In this document: in pieces, positions 27,727-36,002 of the stretch
Layout of the letters: every line of letters begins with the position of its first letter
How positions within the stretch are numbered: the stretch's first letter is position 1
Assembly (NCBI RefSeq): GCF_900142915.1
Contig: NZ_FRCM01000011.1
Coordinates: forward strand, 1-64,000
DNA from: Mucilaginibacter sp. OK098
Lineage (GTDB): Bacteria; Bacteroidota; Bacteroidia; Sphingobacteriales; Sphingobacteriaceae
Direction: 5' to 3'
DNA length: 64,000 nucleotides
Program-made: the position numbers and the translations under genes
Notes under the pieces: model-generated
What the model saw: only the letters and a program-made list of their open reading frames with translations
What the model was told of the DNA's origin: nothing
Database searches by the model: none

Positions 27727-28176
27727 CTATAGTTTTATTCTGCTATCGAACACAAACGGCTGTGTTTTCACAATTTTTATCTGCCCGAAATCAGGGTGCT
27801 TTGGGTTGATGAGGTAATTAACTTCTTCACTTACTATTGATGATGGCACCTGCAATATAGCCGATCCGTTATTCTTTACCCATTCTTCACCAATTTTTTG
27901 TGTTAAATACATTTGGTCAAAATCAATCCAGTTTGCGGGCAGGCCTTTTAATGGGATGGTTTCTATTTTAATGGCATCAGGGCATTCAATAGTTAAAATA
28001 TTAAATACCAGGCTCAACCCTAGTTTATCACGGTGAACAACATTTTCAAGGCAAGCCAGTGAACGCGACGCCGCCGTATAGATCATTTCAACGTCATTAG
28101 GGTTCCACCGTGCGGCCCTGCCTGATGCAATTAACTTGCCTGAATATTTGGCTAATGTTATCCTGTAAACCAGCAT
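27727..28176 (-). CDS. RES-domain toxin
   Basis: A 149-residue toxin of the RES/Xre type II family; RES toxins destroy cellular NAD+. Diagnostic positions visible are the early Arg in YRITLAKY, RAARWNPNDVEMIYTAAS (Arg and Tyr), LACLENV with the Glu, and VPSSIVSEEVNYLINPKHPDF (the Ser and Asn/His block). The length is usual. It sits 6 bases behind the Xre-type antitoxin gene, so the two form one operon, and it ends against the shared terminator. Confidence 0.9.
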   Translation of the reverse strand: MLVYRITLAKYSGKLIASGRAARWNPNDVEMIYTAASRSLACLENVVHRDKLGLSLVFNILTIECPDAIKIETIPLKGLPANWIDFDQMYLTQKIGEEWVKNNGSAILQVPSSIVSEEVNYLINPKHPDFGQIKIVKTQPFVFDSRIKL

Positions 28177-28182
28177 ATAAGC

Positions 28183-28689
28183 TTAGGCAAGATCACCAAA
28201 CTCAATCCGGATCAGCTCTTCCTCTATGAGTTGGATGCCTGTAATTGTATCCATCAGCTCGAAAGGCAGCTGGTTGCCAAGCCCGTAGGCAGGCGTATTA
28301 AGCCATTGATGAAAACTACGTGCCGAACCAAATATTTCAGTGCCCTTATCAAAAAGCGCAAATGATTTTAATAGTTTTTCACTGAGGGCCGCATCAAGGG
28401 TTAGTTCGCGGGTTACGTGATTTTGGATGGTTTTAACAGTAGTTTTAAATGTTTCCTGGAACTCATCCTGGGTAAACCCCGAAAGGGAAAGAAAATCAAG
28501 AGCTGCTTTGGCGTGTAATCCCTTTTTTGAACGTGCCAGCAGGCTGATGTCATTATCATAAAACGGCTTATATACATTATAAGGCACTTCAAAATCCTTA
28601 AAAACAAATATTTCAACAGGCTCAGTAACGTAAGGTTTTGGCTTGTTGAGTTTTGCTTTTGGCGTATCGGTGTGTTTTTTTGTTGCCAT
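28183..28689 (-). CDS. Xre/MbcA/ParS-type antitoxin (DUF2384) of the RES system
   Basis: A 168-residue antitoxin. The C-terminal ~60 residues (LFDKGTEIFGSARSFHQWLNTPAYGLGNQLPFELM, then GIQLIEEELIRIEFG) are the DUF2384 toxin-binding region, whose usual form is a helix, W-L-x(3)-N-P/A and a late Glu/Arg helix. The middle, with FLSLSGFTQDEFQETFKTTVKTIQNH, is the helix-turn-helix. The N-terminal 50 residues are polar and probably disordered. It is first in the operon, as usual for this family, and is expected to repress its own promoter through the repeats just upstream. Confidence 0.88.
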   Translation of the reverse strand: MATKKHTDTPKAKLNKPKPYVTEPVEIFVFKDFEVPYNVYKPFYDNDISLLARSKKGLHAKAALDFLSLSGFTQDEFQETFKTTVKTIQNHVTRELTLDAALSEKLLKSFALFDKGTEIFGSARSFHQWLNTPAYGLGNQLPFELMDTITGIQLIEEELIRIEFGDLA

Positions 28690-28706
28690 GATATTATTCC
28701 CTCACA

Positions 28707-28760
28707 CAAACATAGAAATTTTTCCAAGAAAAAAAGAAATTTTTCCAAATTTTGTTTTGG
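28707..28760 (-). promoter_or_regulatory. Promoter and repeated operator of the RES/Xre operon
   Basis: On the minus strand a perfect -7 box TATGTTTG (28707-28714) lies 17 bases before the antitoxin ATG. Just upstream are two identical 14-base direct repeats, TTGGAAAAATTTCT, at 28714-28727 and 28735-28748. Their starts are 21 bases apart, two helical turns. An inverted CCAAA/TTTGG pair at 28745-28760 extends the site. This is the expected binding pattern for an autoregulating Xre antitoxin. Confidence 0.75.
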
Positions 28761-28907
28761 AATTATACAAATGGCAATGTTAAACTAATAAATCTCTGTG
28801 CTGCTCTGTGTTTTCTCGTAGCGCGCTTTGTAGTAAAAAATTTACCACAGAGTTCACTAAGTAGTCGCAAAGTTCACGGAGATTAAATACTAAGTATAAA
28901 AGAACCT

Positions 28908-30308
28908 TTAAATTTCTACCCTTTGATGCTGATAAGGGATCTCTACCGTTGCAAAACCTTTATCTAAAATGCGTTGCCTGAAATGCTGCTGAACCTCGTA
29001 TTCGCCGTGTACCAGGAAAATCTCTTTTACTTTTTTAGGATCCTGGCAGCTGATAAAATGCAGCAGGTCTTCATAATCGCCATGTGCGCTCATTGATTTT
29101 ATGGATTGCACTTCGGCTTTTACCTCATATTTATCACCAAAAATAAACACCTCATCGTCACCGCGCAAAAGGTGCCCGCCTAACGAGCTTGGCTCACAAT
29201 AGCCTACCATTAATATGGTGCATTTTTCGTTACCGATGTTGTTTTTAATATGATGCTTAACGCGCCCGGCTTCGGCCATGCCAGATGAAGAAATAATTAC
29301 GCATGGCGTTGGATCATCATTTAGCGCCTTTGATTCTTCGGTTGATTGGATAAAACGTAATCCCTTAAATCCAAACGGATTGGCGTCAACTTTTAAAACA
29401 TCGGCCACCTCCTTATTGTAAACTTCGGGATGGTTCATTAATACGTGTGTTGCTTTTTCCGAAAGCGGGCTGTCAACGTAATAATGCAGATCTGGCAGTG
29501 TACCTTTTAGTTCAAGTGCGTTTAACGCATATAATATTTCCTGGGTACGCCCTACGCTAAAAGCAGGAATTATCAGCTTGCCTTTCTTTATTTCGCACGT
29601 ATGTTTTATAATCTCAAGTAATGCATCCTCAATAGCGCCAACATCCTTATGTAAAGAGTCGCCATAGGTTGATTCCAGTATGATATAGTCTGCCTGCGGA
29701 AAAGGTTGCGGGCTTTTTAATAACATATCGCCGTAACGGCCCACATCGCCGCTAAATGTGATCTGAGTTTGTTTTCCATTTTCGGTTATTGACAGATTCA
29801 CGGCCGCGCTGCCAACTAAATGTCCGGCATCGGTAAATTTCAGTTTAACTGATGGGGTTATTTCATATTCCTCGTTATAATCAACAATTTTAAATAGTCG
29901 CAGGGCTTCCATGGCTTGTTCTTCACTATACAAGGGTTCAAGCGGCGGCTGGCCATTTCGTTTTCTATGTTTATTGCTGTACTCTGTATCCTGCTCCTGG
30001 ATCCTTGCCGAATCCATTAAAAGGATCTTTGCCAGGTCCATTGTTGGTGCGGTACAAAATATTTGCCCGTTAAAGCCTTCGGCCACAAAGCGTGGAATTA
30101 AGCCGCAATGATCAATATGCGCATGTGATAATACCAGGTAATCAACTTTTTTAGGGTTAAAGCCAAAATGTTCATTTAACTCTTCTGTATGTTCCCCCAT
30201 TCCCTGGAACATGCCGCAATCCAGCAAAATAGCGGTTCCGTCATTTAATCGTATTAAATGTTTGCTGCCGGTTACGTTACGCGCGGCGCCGTGGAAAGTT
30301 ATATTCAT
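28908..30308 (-). CDS. Beta-CASP metallo-beta-lactamase RNA nuclease
   Basis: A 466-residue nuclease of the beta-CASP group, related to CPSF73/Ysh1 and KH-less RNase J-like proteins. LSHAHIDHCG carries the zinc-binding HxHxDH, FTDAGHLVGSAA the next His, TFSGDVGR the bridging Asp. The beta-CASP part has FSVGRTQEILY, ISSSGMAEAGRVKHHI and VHGEYEVQQHF, corresponding to motifs A-C. It probably processes or degrades RNA in the cytoplasm. It is encoded alone, upstream of the toxin operon on the same strand. Confidence 0.92.
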   Translation of the reverse strand: MNITFHGAARNVTGSKHLIRLNDGTAILLDCGMFQGMGEHTEELNEHFGFNPKKVDYLVLSHAHIDHCGLIPRFVAEGFNGQIFCTAPTMDLAKILLMDSARIQEQDTEYSNKHRKRNGQPPLEPLYSEEQAMEALRLFKIVDYNEEYEITPSVKLKFTDAGHLVGSAAVNLSITENGKQTQITFSGDVGRYGDMLLKSPQPFPQADYIILESTYGDSLHKDVGAIEDALLEIIKHTCEIKKGKLIIPAFSVGRTQEILYALNALELKGTLPDLHYYVDSPLSEKATHVLMNHPEVYNKEVADVLKVDANPFGFKGLRFIQSTEESKALNDDPTPCVIISSSGMAEAGRVKHHIKNNIGNEKCTILMVGYCEPSSLGGHLLRGDDEVFIFGDKYEVKAEVQSIKSMSAHGDYEDLLHFISCQDPKKVKEIFLVHGEYEVQQHFRQRILDKGFATVEIPYQHQRVEI

Positions 30309-30654
30309 TTATAAATTATTGTATGCTTTAGGTTTAATCGAAAATAAATAATTAAAATAAATGTTGGCAAACTAATATTTTAGTTGTAGCTTTAATTGTC
30401 ATTTAAATTATGAAGGTAATAATATTAATGGCATTATTGTTTTTAAGTATAGCTACAGGTATTCAGTAACGCGTTGCAACATTTAAGGTACTGCAAAAAA
30501 CAGTTTAACCGCTAATGTATTGAACAGGCAATATATGAACGCCCCTGATACTGATAGTAATAAAAACGCAAATAATTATAACTTAAAAATAAATGCTGAT
30601 ACAAAGTTTGCCTGATTCGGGCCGGCTATTTACCAGGACTAAAACCCCAAGTGT
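30309..30654. other. Intergenic stretch with a 19-residue frame
   Basis: 346 bases between divergent genes, AT-rich. The only frame of interest is at 30410-30469 (MKVIILMALLFLSIATGIQ): a lone signal-peptide-like sequence ending before any mature part. It may be a decayed gene start or chance. No clear hairpin or repeat is seen. Confidence 0.4.
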
Positions 30655-31026
30655 ATGGAAATTAAAGAATTAACACGTGCCGAAGAACAGATAATGCAGG
30701 TGTTGTGGCAGCTAAAAAAAGGATTTGTAAAAGAAGTGATCGATGTGCTTCCTGAACCTAAACCGGCTTATAATACGGTGTCAACCATTATAAGAATATT
30801 GGAAGCAAAAGGTTTTGTTGGGCACACGGCATTTGGCAAAAGCCACGAGTATCACCCCGTAATAAGCAAAGAACAATACCAAAACTTTGCTACCGATAAG
30901 TTAATGAACGGCTATTTTGATAATTCGGTAAAGCGCATGTTCTCGTATTTTGTGAAAAAAGAAAAGATAGACTTGAAAGAGGCCGATGAGATAATGAAAC
31001 TGATTGAAAAACTAAAAGATAAGTAA
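30655..31026 (+). CDS. BlaI/MecI/CopY-family transcriptional repressor
   Basis: A 123-residue winged-helix repressor. LTRAEEQIMQVLWQLKKGFVKEVIDVL, followed by AYNTVSTIIRILEAKGFVGH, is the DNA-binding domain, and the C-terminal helices after residue 80 form the dimer arm. In classical systems the partner is an M56 membrane peptidase that triggers repressor cleavage; that partner begins 2 bases after this gene's stop. Confidence 0.93.
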   Translation: MEIKELTRAEEQIMQVLWQLKKGFVKEVIDVLPEPKPAYNTVSTIIRILEAKGFVGHTAFGKSHEYHPVISKEQYQNFATDKLMNGYFDNSVKRMFSYFVKKEKIDLKEADEIMKLIEKLKDK

Positions 31027-31028
31027 TT

Positions 31029-32681
31029 ATGACCGGGTGGCATTATTTATTGCTGGTAAATATTTACCTGCTGCTGTTTTACGGATTTTATGCTTTGCTG
31101 TTACGCAAAGAAACCTTTTTTCAGCTTAACCGGGTTTACCTGGTAGCCGCATCCTTGCTCTCGTTTTTTATCCCTATGATCCAGTCAAATTGGGTGCAGA
31201 ATTTATTTATCACAAAACAAGTACAATTAACCATATACAGCAGCCCTTTGGTTGTTTACCAGTTTAAGCCGATACAGGATACGCAGTTAACCATTGGGCA
31301 GCTATTAGTGTTTATTTATTTGGCAGGGATGATATTTTTAGTGGGGCGATTTATTTGGCAGATGATAGTGCTTAAAAAATTAATAAACCAGCCTAACTCG
31401 GCTATTGCCTATTCATTCTTTAAAAAAATAAAGCTTGCGCCCGACCAAGTGGATAACCATGTAATAGCTGCTCATGAACATGTTCACGCAAATCAATGGC
31501 ACTCTGCTGATGTATTGCTGATTGAAGCGGTAATGATCATTAACTGGTTTAACCCGGTGGTTTACCTTTATCGCTTTGCTATAAAACATATTCATGAGTA
31601 CATTGCCGACAGGCAGGCGCTACAATCAGGCTCCAATAAAAGTGATTATGCTTTACTGCTTTTAAGCCAAACCTTTAACACGCCCGTACATCAGTTAGTA
31701 AACCCGTTTTATAACCATAGCTTATTAAAACAGCGGATAATAATGCTGCAAAAAAATAAATCTAACAGGATCGCTCTTATTAAATACGGGCTGTCGGCAC
31801 CTTTGTTTATTTTGATGCTTGTACTATCGTCAGCAACCATCAGCAACAGTAAAACAATAAATCTTGTTAATAAAAAAGCCGAGCAGGTTTTTTTAACCCC
31901 CGCCGCAGCTATCCAGCCAAACATTATACTTGATAGCAGCACCATGGTGCATGATAGTGCTATTGAAGTAAAAAAGGAACCGGAAATAATAAAAAATGGA
32001 GATCAATCAATAACAATAGATAGCGTCGGGGCGAAACCCAGCCCTGTATTTACATCGGTTGAGCAGGTACCGCAGTTTCCGGGTGGGATAGATGGCTTTG
32101 TTAGTTACATATCGAGAAATATAAAGTACCCTGCAAATTCACGTGATAAGGGCATACAAGGAAAGGTGATAATTAGCTTTATAGTGGAACAGGACGGAGC
32201 ATTATCTGGCGTTCATGTAACGCGAGGTGTTGCAGATGACATTGACAAAGAAGCGTTAAGAGTAATAACAGCATCACCAAAATGGGAGCCGGGAATCCAA
32301 AACGGAAGAACTGTAAGGGTGGCATATTCTGTACCTATTTCATTTGCTTTAGATGGATCAAACGGCTCCGTTATTGATAAAACCAATGATCAAAACGATG
32401 CTAGAGGTACTCAAAGGCTCTCGCTTGCTGCAATAACTTCAATTGTTTCCAAAACCGATACAGGTAAAAAAAAGGCTGAATTTAATATCAATTCTCTTTC
32501 CGGAAAACCTTTATATGTGCTCGATGGCAAGGAAGTGGATGACTTAGCCACTATAAACCCCAATGATATAGAAAGCATCTCGGTACTAAAGGATGCAAGC
32601 GCAACATCTATTTATGGTGTTAAAGGCGCACATGGAGTAGTTATAATTACAACAAAGAAGGGACTTAAAGATAAGACTTAA
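31029..32681 (+). CDS. M56 (BlaR1-type) membrane peptidase fused to TonB C-terminal and receptor-plug domains
   Basis: A 550-residue protein with three or four membrane segments in the first 265 residues and the zinc motif HEHVH at 149-153, followed by HEYIAD near 189, as in family M56. After a linker comes a TonB C-terminal domain at ~347-440 (PQFPGG, NIKYPANSRDKGIQGKVIISF, PISFAL). Then a plug-like segment at ~494-545 (LYVLDGKEV, SVLKDASATSIYG, GVVIITTKKG) of the kind found in SusC/FecA receptors. It should sense a periplasmic or envelope signal and relieve BlaI repression. The pair forms one operon, two bases apart. Confidence 0.9.
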   Translation: MTGWHYLLLVNIYLLLFYGFYALLLRKETFFQLNRVYLVAASLLSFFIPMIQSNWVQNLFITKQVQLTIYSSPLVVYQFKPIQDTQLTIGQLLVFIYLAGMIFLVGRFIWQMIVLKKLINQPNSAIAYSFFKKIKLAPDQVDNHVIAAHEHVHANQWHSADVLLIEAVMIINWFNPVVYLYRFAIKHIHEYIADRQALQSGSNKSDYALLLLSQTFNTPVHQLVNPFYNHSLLKQRIIMLQKNKSNRIALIKYGLSAPLFILMLVLSSATISNSKTINLVNKKAEQVFLTPAAAIQPNIILDSSTMVHDSAIEVKKEPEIIKNGDQSITIDSVGAKPSPVFTSVEQVPQFPGGIDGFVSYISRNIKYPANSRDKGIQGKVIISFIVEQDGALSGVHVTRGVADDIDKEALRVITASPKWEPGIQNGRTVRVAYSVPISFALDGSNGSVIDKTNDQNDARGTQRLSLAAITSIVSKTDTGKKKAEFNINSLSGKPLYVLDGKEVDDLATINPNDIESISVLKDASATSIYGVKGAHGVVIITTKKGLKDKT

Positions 32682-32846
32682 AGATAAGTTAAAGGTCCCC
32701 GTGGCAAAAGAACCTGAAACAAAACAATAGTAGAGACATATCAACTTAAACTTAGTGGCGGCCGTAATTTTATGGTTGCCATTTTTTATTTGCGGGTTTT
32801 TGTTTCTTTATATAAATCTTTACATTTATATAAAAATCCTATCGCA

Positions 32847-33248
32847 ATGAACTGGAAACTCATCTTTCAATTATCAATTTTTGGGTTGATAATGGCCTTT
32901 GGCACCGTATCCCTCATTCCTCAAAATGTTGAACCCGCCTTTTGGCTGGTGATATTTATTTTTTGTGCATGGGTTATTGCTAAAGCATGTGCGGGCAAAT
33001 ACTTTTTGCATGGCTTTTTTACGGGCCTGGTGAATTGTATCTGGATCACGGCTGTCCATGTGTTTTTTTTTCAAAAATATATTGCCGGTCATAAACAAAT
33101 GGATAGCATGATCACAGATATGCCCGCATCATTTTCAACCCATCCGCGTGTGGCTATGGCCCTTGCCGGCTTGGGCTTTGGCATATTATCGGCCATTATA
33201 TTAGGTCTATTTGCATTTATAGCCTCAAAAATTGTCGAAAAAAAATAG
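32847..33248 (+). CDS. Small membrane protein, 4 predicted helices, unknown function
   Basis: A 133-residue protein from the ATG at 32847 (MNWKLIFQLSIFG). An earlier in-frame Met at 32772 would add 25 residues not shared with the hydrophobic core. Four hydrophobic segments can be seen, the last in VAMALAGLGFGILSAIILGLFAF. The family is not identified. It lies 165 bases after the M56 gene and has no clear terminator before it, so it may be read from the same transcript. Confidence 0.65.
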   Translation: MNWKLIFQLSIFGLIMAFGTVSLIPQNVEPAFWLVIFIFCAWVIAKACAGKYFLHGFFTGLVNCIWITAVHVFFFQKYIAGHKQMDSMITDMPASFSTHPRVAMALAGLGFGILSAIILGLFAFIASKIVEKK

Positions 33249-33329
33249 TCATTTAAAGGGCTCCGTTAAAAAAACACCCATCATGCGAATAATTATAAAG
33301 AAATGGGTTTTAGATAAATTCAAAATTTA

Positions 33330-33337
33330 TACCTTTG
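33330..33337 (+). promoter_or_regulatory. TAnnTTTG -7 box of the SPW protein gene
   Basis: TACCTTTG matches the Bacteroidota -7 consensus exactly and lies 61 bases before the ATG at 33399. The -33 element is not distinct. Confidence 0.5.
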
Positions 33338-33398
33338 AACACAAATATCCTTGTTAAGATATTTATTTAAATAAAACATCAAAAAGTATAATAAAAAT

Positions 33399-33809
33399 AT
33401 GAAGCCCTTTATTTCAACAGCAGTATACGGAGTTTTAAATTATATCGTAGCCCTTACACTTATTGCATCCCCATGGCTATTCGGATTTGTTAATGTCTCA
33501 AGCGCTGCATTGCTTTTACCGATGTATATTGGATGGTTGCAATTAATAATGGCTATATTCAGTAATAACGAAACCGGGTTTATAAAACAATTTCCTTTAA
33601 CTATCCATCATGTGCTTGATGTATTAATGGGCTTTGTAATATTGGTATCGCCATGGTTATATACATTTGCATCAAAAGTATTTTGGCCGCAATTAATATT
33701 GGGCGGTCTTTTATTCTGCATGGGTTTATTCACCAAAAAGTCGCCTTTTACTACCAGGAACCCGCACAATCATTCAGTAGGTTTTTTAACTTCTACTGAT
33801 TCAAACTAG
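33399..33809 (+). CDS. SPW-repeat membrane protein
   Basis: A 136-residue inner-membrane protein of four helices with two SPW repeats, ASPWLFGF near 23 and VSPWLYTFA near 87, each at the end of a hydrophobic helix. That is the signature of the SPW family. The role is unknown. It has its own -7 box and a strong terminator, so it is monocistronic. Confidence 0.8.
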   Translation: MKPFISTAVYGVLNYIVALTLIASPWLFGFVNVSSAALLLPMYIGWLQLIMAIFSNNETGFIKQFPLTIHHVLDVLMGFVILVSPWLYTFASKVFWPQLILGGLLFCMGLFTKKSPFTTRNPHNHSVGFLTSTDSN

Positions 33810-33834
33810 TACAGCGTTAAAGTCTAAAATATTT

Positions 33835-33871
33835 AAAGGCGTATAAATTGATGTTTATACGCCTTTTTTTT
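33835..33871. terminator. Bidirectional terminator
   Basis: A perfect 13-bp stem (33835-33847 with 33854-33866, AAAGGCGTATAAA/TTTATACGCCTTT), 6-base loop, and T-run to 33871. It serves the SPW gene and, read backwards, the small phosphatase gene ending at 33870. Confidence 0.85.
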
Positions 33872-34184
33872 ATAAGTAGCCTTCCAGCGCCTTTTGCAAT
33901 ATTTCTACCAGTGCTGAATCTCCATAGGGATAGAGGTCTTCAATATCAAGCACCACTAATTGTTTGCCGTAAATAATATAGCATTGCCTAAGCAATTCTT
34001 TATGCTTGCGTTCCATTACAAATATCACATCTGCCCAATCAACTAGCTTCTGGTTCACTTTTATTCGTGCCTTGTCACTTGTTCCGGCAGAGCGGGCTTT
34101 ATGAATAGCGTGGTTTTTAAACAGCATTTCGGCAGTGGGGCTGCGCCATTGGTTTTTACTGCAGATAAAAAGAAGATTAGACAA
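33870..34184 (-). CDS. Small low-molecular-weight protein tyrosine phosphatase-like protein
   Basis: A 104-residue protein with the phosphatase loop CSKNQWRS (Cys8 to Arg14, CX5R) at the very N-terminus, and DIEDLYPYG at residues 80-88 in the place of the general-acid DPY/DLYP loop. The length is well below the usual ~150 residues of this fold, but short single-domain members exist. The substrate is unknown. Confidence 0.8.
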   Translation of the reverse strand: MSNLLFICSKNQWRSPTAEMLFKNHAIHKARSAGTSDKARIKVNQKLVDWADVIFVMERKHKELLRQCYIIYGKQLVVLDIEDLYPYGDSALVEILQKALEGYL

Positions 34185-34258
34185 TAAATAAATTTTTATA
34201 AGGTACTATTTCCCAACTCTTATTTCTTGCATCTTGATTCTTGTTTCTTACCCCTCAC

Positions 34259-34789
34259 CTAATAATCCATCCCTTTTTCGGGCATCCAGGCCTGGCTCTT
34301 TATCAGCCACTTATCGTTTATCTGTCTTAATACAAAAGTAAAGGCCCCCCTTGCCGAAAAATGGGCCTTACCGGGTAAATCACCAGTATAGTTCACCGGT
34401 ACAACTACATAAACGTTATCTGCATTTTGCTGATAAACCTTTACCGGCTCAATTGTGCCGGCAAATTTGGTAATACGAAAGTCTTTTACCGCTTTTTCAA
34501 CAGCATTTATCCATTGAATACCTGCGGTTGGGCCATTCCATGAATACGGGGGCTCATCATCAGCAACTACAGCATTGGGCGTATATAAATTGGCCACTGC
34601 CTGAACGTTGAAATCATTAGCAGCATAAATGGCCTTCCTGACAACTTCCATTACATCGGCATTGGGAATAGTATCGGTAGTGGTTATAACTTTCCTGTTA
34701 ATATTAAGGTGATACGGCTTTTTAGCATATGAAAACCTGCTTAACGCAAGTAAACCAAAGATGGAAACAAGCAGAATTTTTTTTATCAT
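34259..34789 (-). CDS. Exported SnoaL/DUF4440-like (NTF2-fold) protein
   Basis: A 176-residue protein with a signal peptide (ending near SYAKK). The mature part follows the SnoaL/DUF4440 fold: VVRKAIYAANDFNVQAVANLYTPNAV as helix and first strand, then YVVVPVNYTG and FTFVLRQINDKWLIKSQAWM as the closing sheet. Such domains may be enzymatic or ligand-binding. No catalytic residue pattern lets a reaction be named. Confidence 0.7.
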   Translation of the reverse strand: MIKKILLVSIFGLLALSRFSYAKKPYHLNINRKVITTTDTIPNADVMEVVRKAIYAANDFNVQAVANLYTPNAVVADDEPPYSWNGPTAGIQWINAVEKAVKDFRITKFAGTIEPVKVYQQNADNVYVVVPVNYTGDLPGKAHFSARGAFTFVLRQINDKWLIKSQAWMPEKGMDY

Positions 34790-34975
34790 GGGTTTAATTG
34801 ATAGCTATCCGCTTTTTCTAATTTAAAAAATCACCTGAATGTTATATATCCGGTATTTATTCTCCGAATATAAAAAAAGGATTTGATGTCTAAAAGCACA
34901 AAAGTTATCAAAGATAATATACAATAATTAAAAAAATAAAAACCACTTATGAATGGCAGATTTGTATGAGGTTTA

Positions 34976-34983
34976 TAACTTTG
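34976..34983 (+). promoter_or_regulatory. TAACTTTG -7 box very close to the csaA start
   Basis: A perfect TAnnTTTG match ending 5 bases before the ATG at 34988. If used, transcription would start at or near the start codon, giving a leaderless message. No second start candidate is present. Confidence 0.4.
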
Positions 34984-34987
34984 CACC

Positions 34988-35323
34988 ATGGAAACCATTA
35001 CCTGGCATGATTTTGAAAAAGTAGAGCTGCATGTTGGGACAATTTTAGAGGTGGCTGATTTTCCCGAAGCCCGTAAACCGGCCTATAAAATTAAAGTTGA
35101 TTTTGGTCAGTTTGGTATAAAATGGTCGAGCGCGCAGATTACTAAACACTATACAAAAGACCAGTTGCCGGGCCGTCAAATTCTGGGGGTTATAAATTTC
35201 CCTAAAAAACAAGTAGCAAACTTTATGTCGGAATTTCTGGTTACAGGGTTTGCCGATGAAAACGGCGACATTGTTTTAGCAGCAGTAGAAAAGCCTGTCC
35301 CCAATGGCAGTAAACTAATATAA
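34988..35323 (+). CDS. csaA: tRNA-binding domain protein CsaA
   Basis: A 111-residue protein with one EMAP/CsaA-type tRNA-binding OB-fold: VELHVGTILEVADFPEARKPAYKIKVDFG, then SSAQITKHY and GRQILGVINFPKK. CsaA has been described as a secretion-related chaperone and tRNA-structure binder. Its stop TAA overlaps the tadA ATG by one base, so the two are translationally coupled, which links both to tRNA. Confidence 0.9.
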   Translation: METITWHDFEKVELHVGTILEVADFPEARKPAYKIKVDFGQFGIKWSSAQITKHYTKDQLPGRQILGVINFPKKQVANFMSEFLVTGFADENGDIVLAAVEKPVPNGSKLI

Positions 35324-35796
35324 TGAGGTATATTAATTTTGGTGAAGAGCCAACCGTATCACCCGATGATTTTTTTATGAACGAGGCGCTAAAGGAGGCC
35401 AAAGCTGCACTTGCAGCAGATGAGATCCCTATCGGTGCTGTAGTGGTTTGGAACGGGCGCATTATAGGCCGTGGACATAACCTTACCGAGCGGCTAAATG
35501 ATGTATCGGCACATGCAGAGATGCAGGCCCTTACAGCTGCTGCAAATTCAATGGGGGGTAAATATTTAAAAGACTGTACTTTATACGTAACCATGGAGCC
35601 ATGTGTAATGTGTGCAGGCGCATGTTACTGGTTTCAGCTTAGCCGTATTGTTTTTGGCGCTTATGATGTTAAGCTGGGTTTTGGCCGCTTAAATCAAAAA
35701 ATAACCCATCCCAAAACACTGATAACAGGCGGCATCCGTGAAAATGAATGCTCCGAATTGGTAAAGGATTTTTTTAAGGCGAAGAGGGAGAAATAG
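35323..35796 (+). CDS. tadA: tRNA(Arg) adenosine-34 deaminase TadA
   Basis: Deaminates wobble adenosine to inosine in tRNA-Arg. The 157-residue protein has the cytidine/deoxycytidylate deaminase zinc site: HAEMQAL (His ligand and catalytic Glu) and PCVMCAGA (two Cys ligands). FMNEALKEAKAALAADEIPIG precedes it as usual. The first ~18 residues before FMNEAL are slightly longer than in E. coli. It is coupled to csaA by TAATG overlap. Confidence 0.94.
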   Translation: MRYINFGEEPTVSPDDFFMNEALKEAKAALAADEIPIGAVVVWNGRIIGRGHNLTERLNDVSAHAEMQALTAAANSMGGKYLKDCTLYVTMEPCVMCAGACYWFQLSRIVFGAYDVKLGFGRLNQKITHPKTLITGGIRENECSELVKDFFKAKREK

Positions 35797-36002
35797 TTAG
35801 CAGTTTGTAGTGGGCAGTTGGCAGCAAAAAAAATCAGTTAAACCTGCCAACCGCCAACTGGGCACTGCCAACTTCACCTTTCGGCTATGAACTATGAACC
35901 ATCAACTATGAACTACCAAACAAATGACATTTATAAGAACAATTATCACCTTTAACACTTTATATTTGTTACATACTATCATTAAACATTAAACTAATCA
36001 TT
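35797..36002. other. Spacer with CAGTTGGCAG repeat words and the sodA promoter
   Basis: At 35796-35880 runs of GTAGTGGGCAGTTGGCAGC face CTGCCAACCGCCAACTGGGC, an inverted repeat of short degenerate words. An ACTATGAACTATGAACC word follows. A perfect -7 box TATATTTG at 35961-35968 lies 35 bases before the sodA start. Confidence 0.6.
35961..35968 (+). promoter_or_regulatory. TATATTTG -7 box of sodA
   Basis: An exact TAnnTTTG match 35 bases upstream of the sodA ATG at 36003. No -33 element is distinct. Confidence 0.6.
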
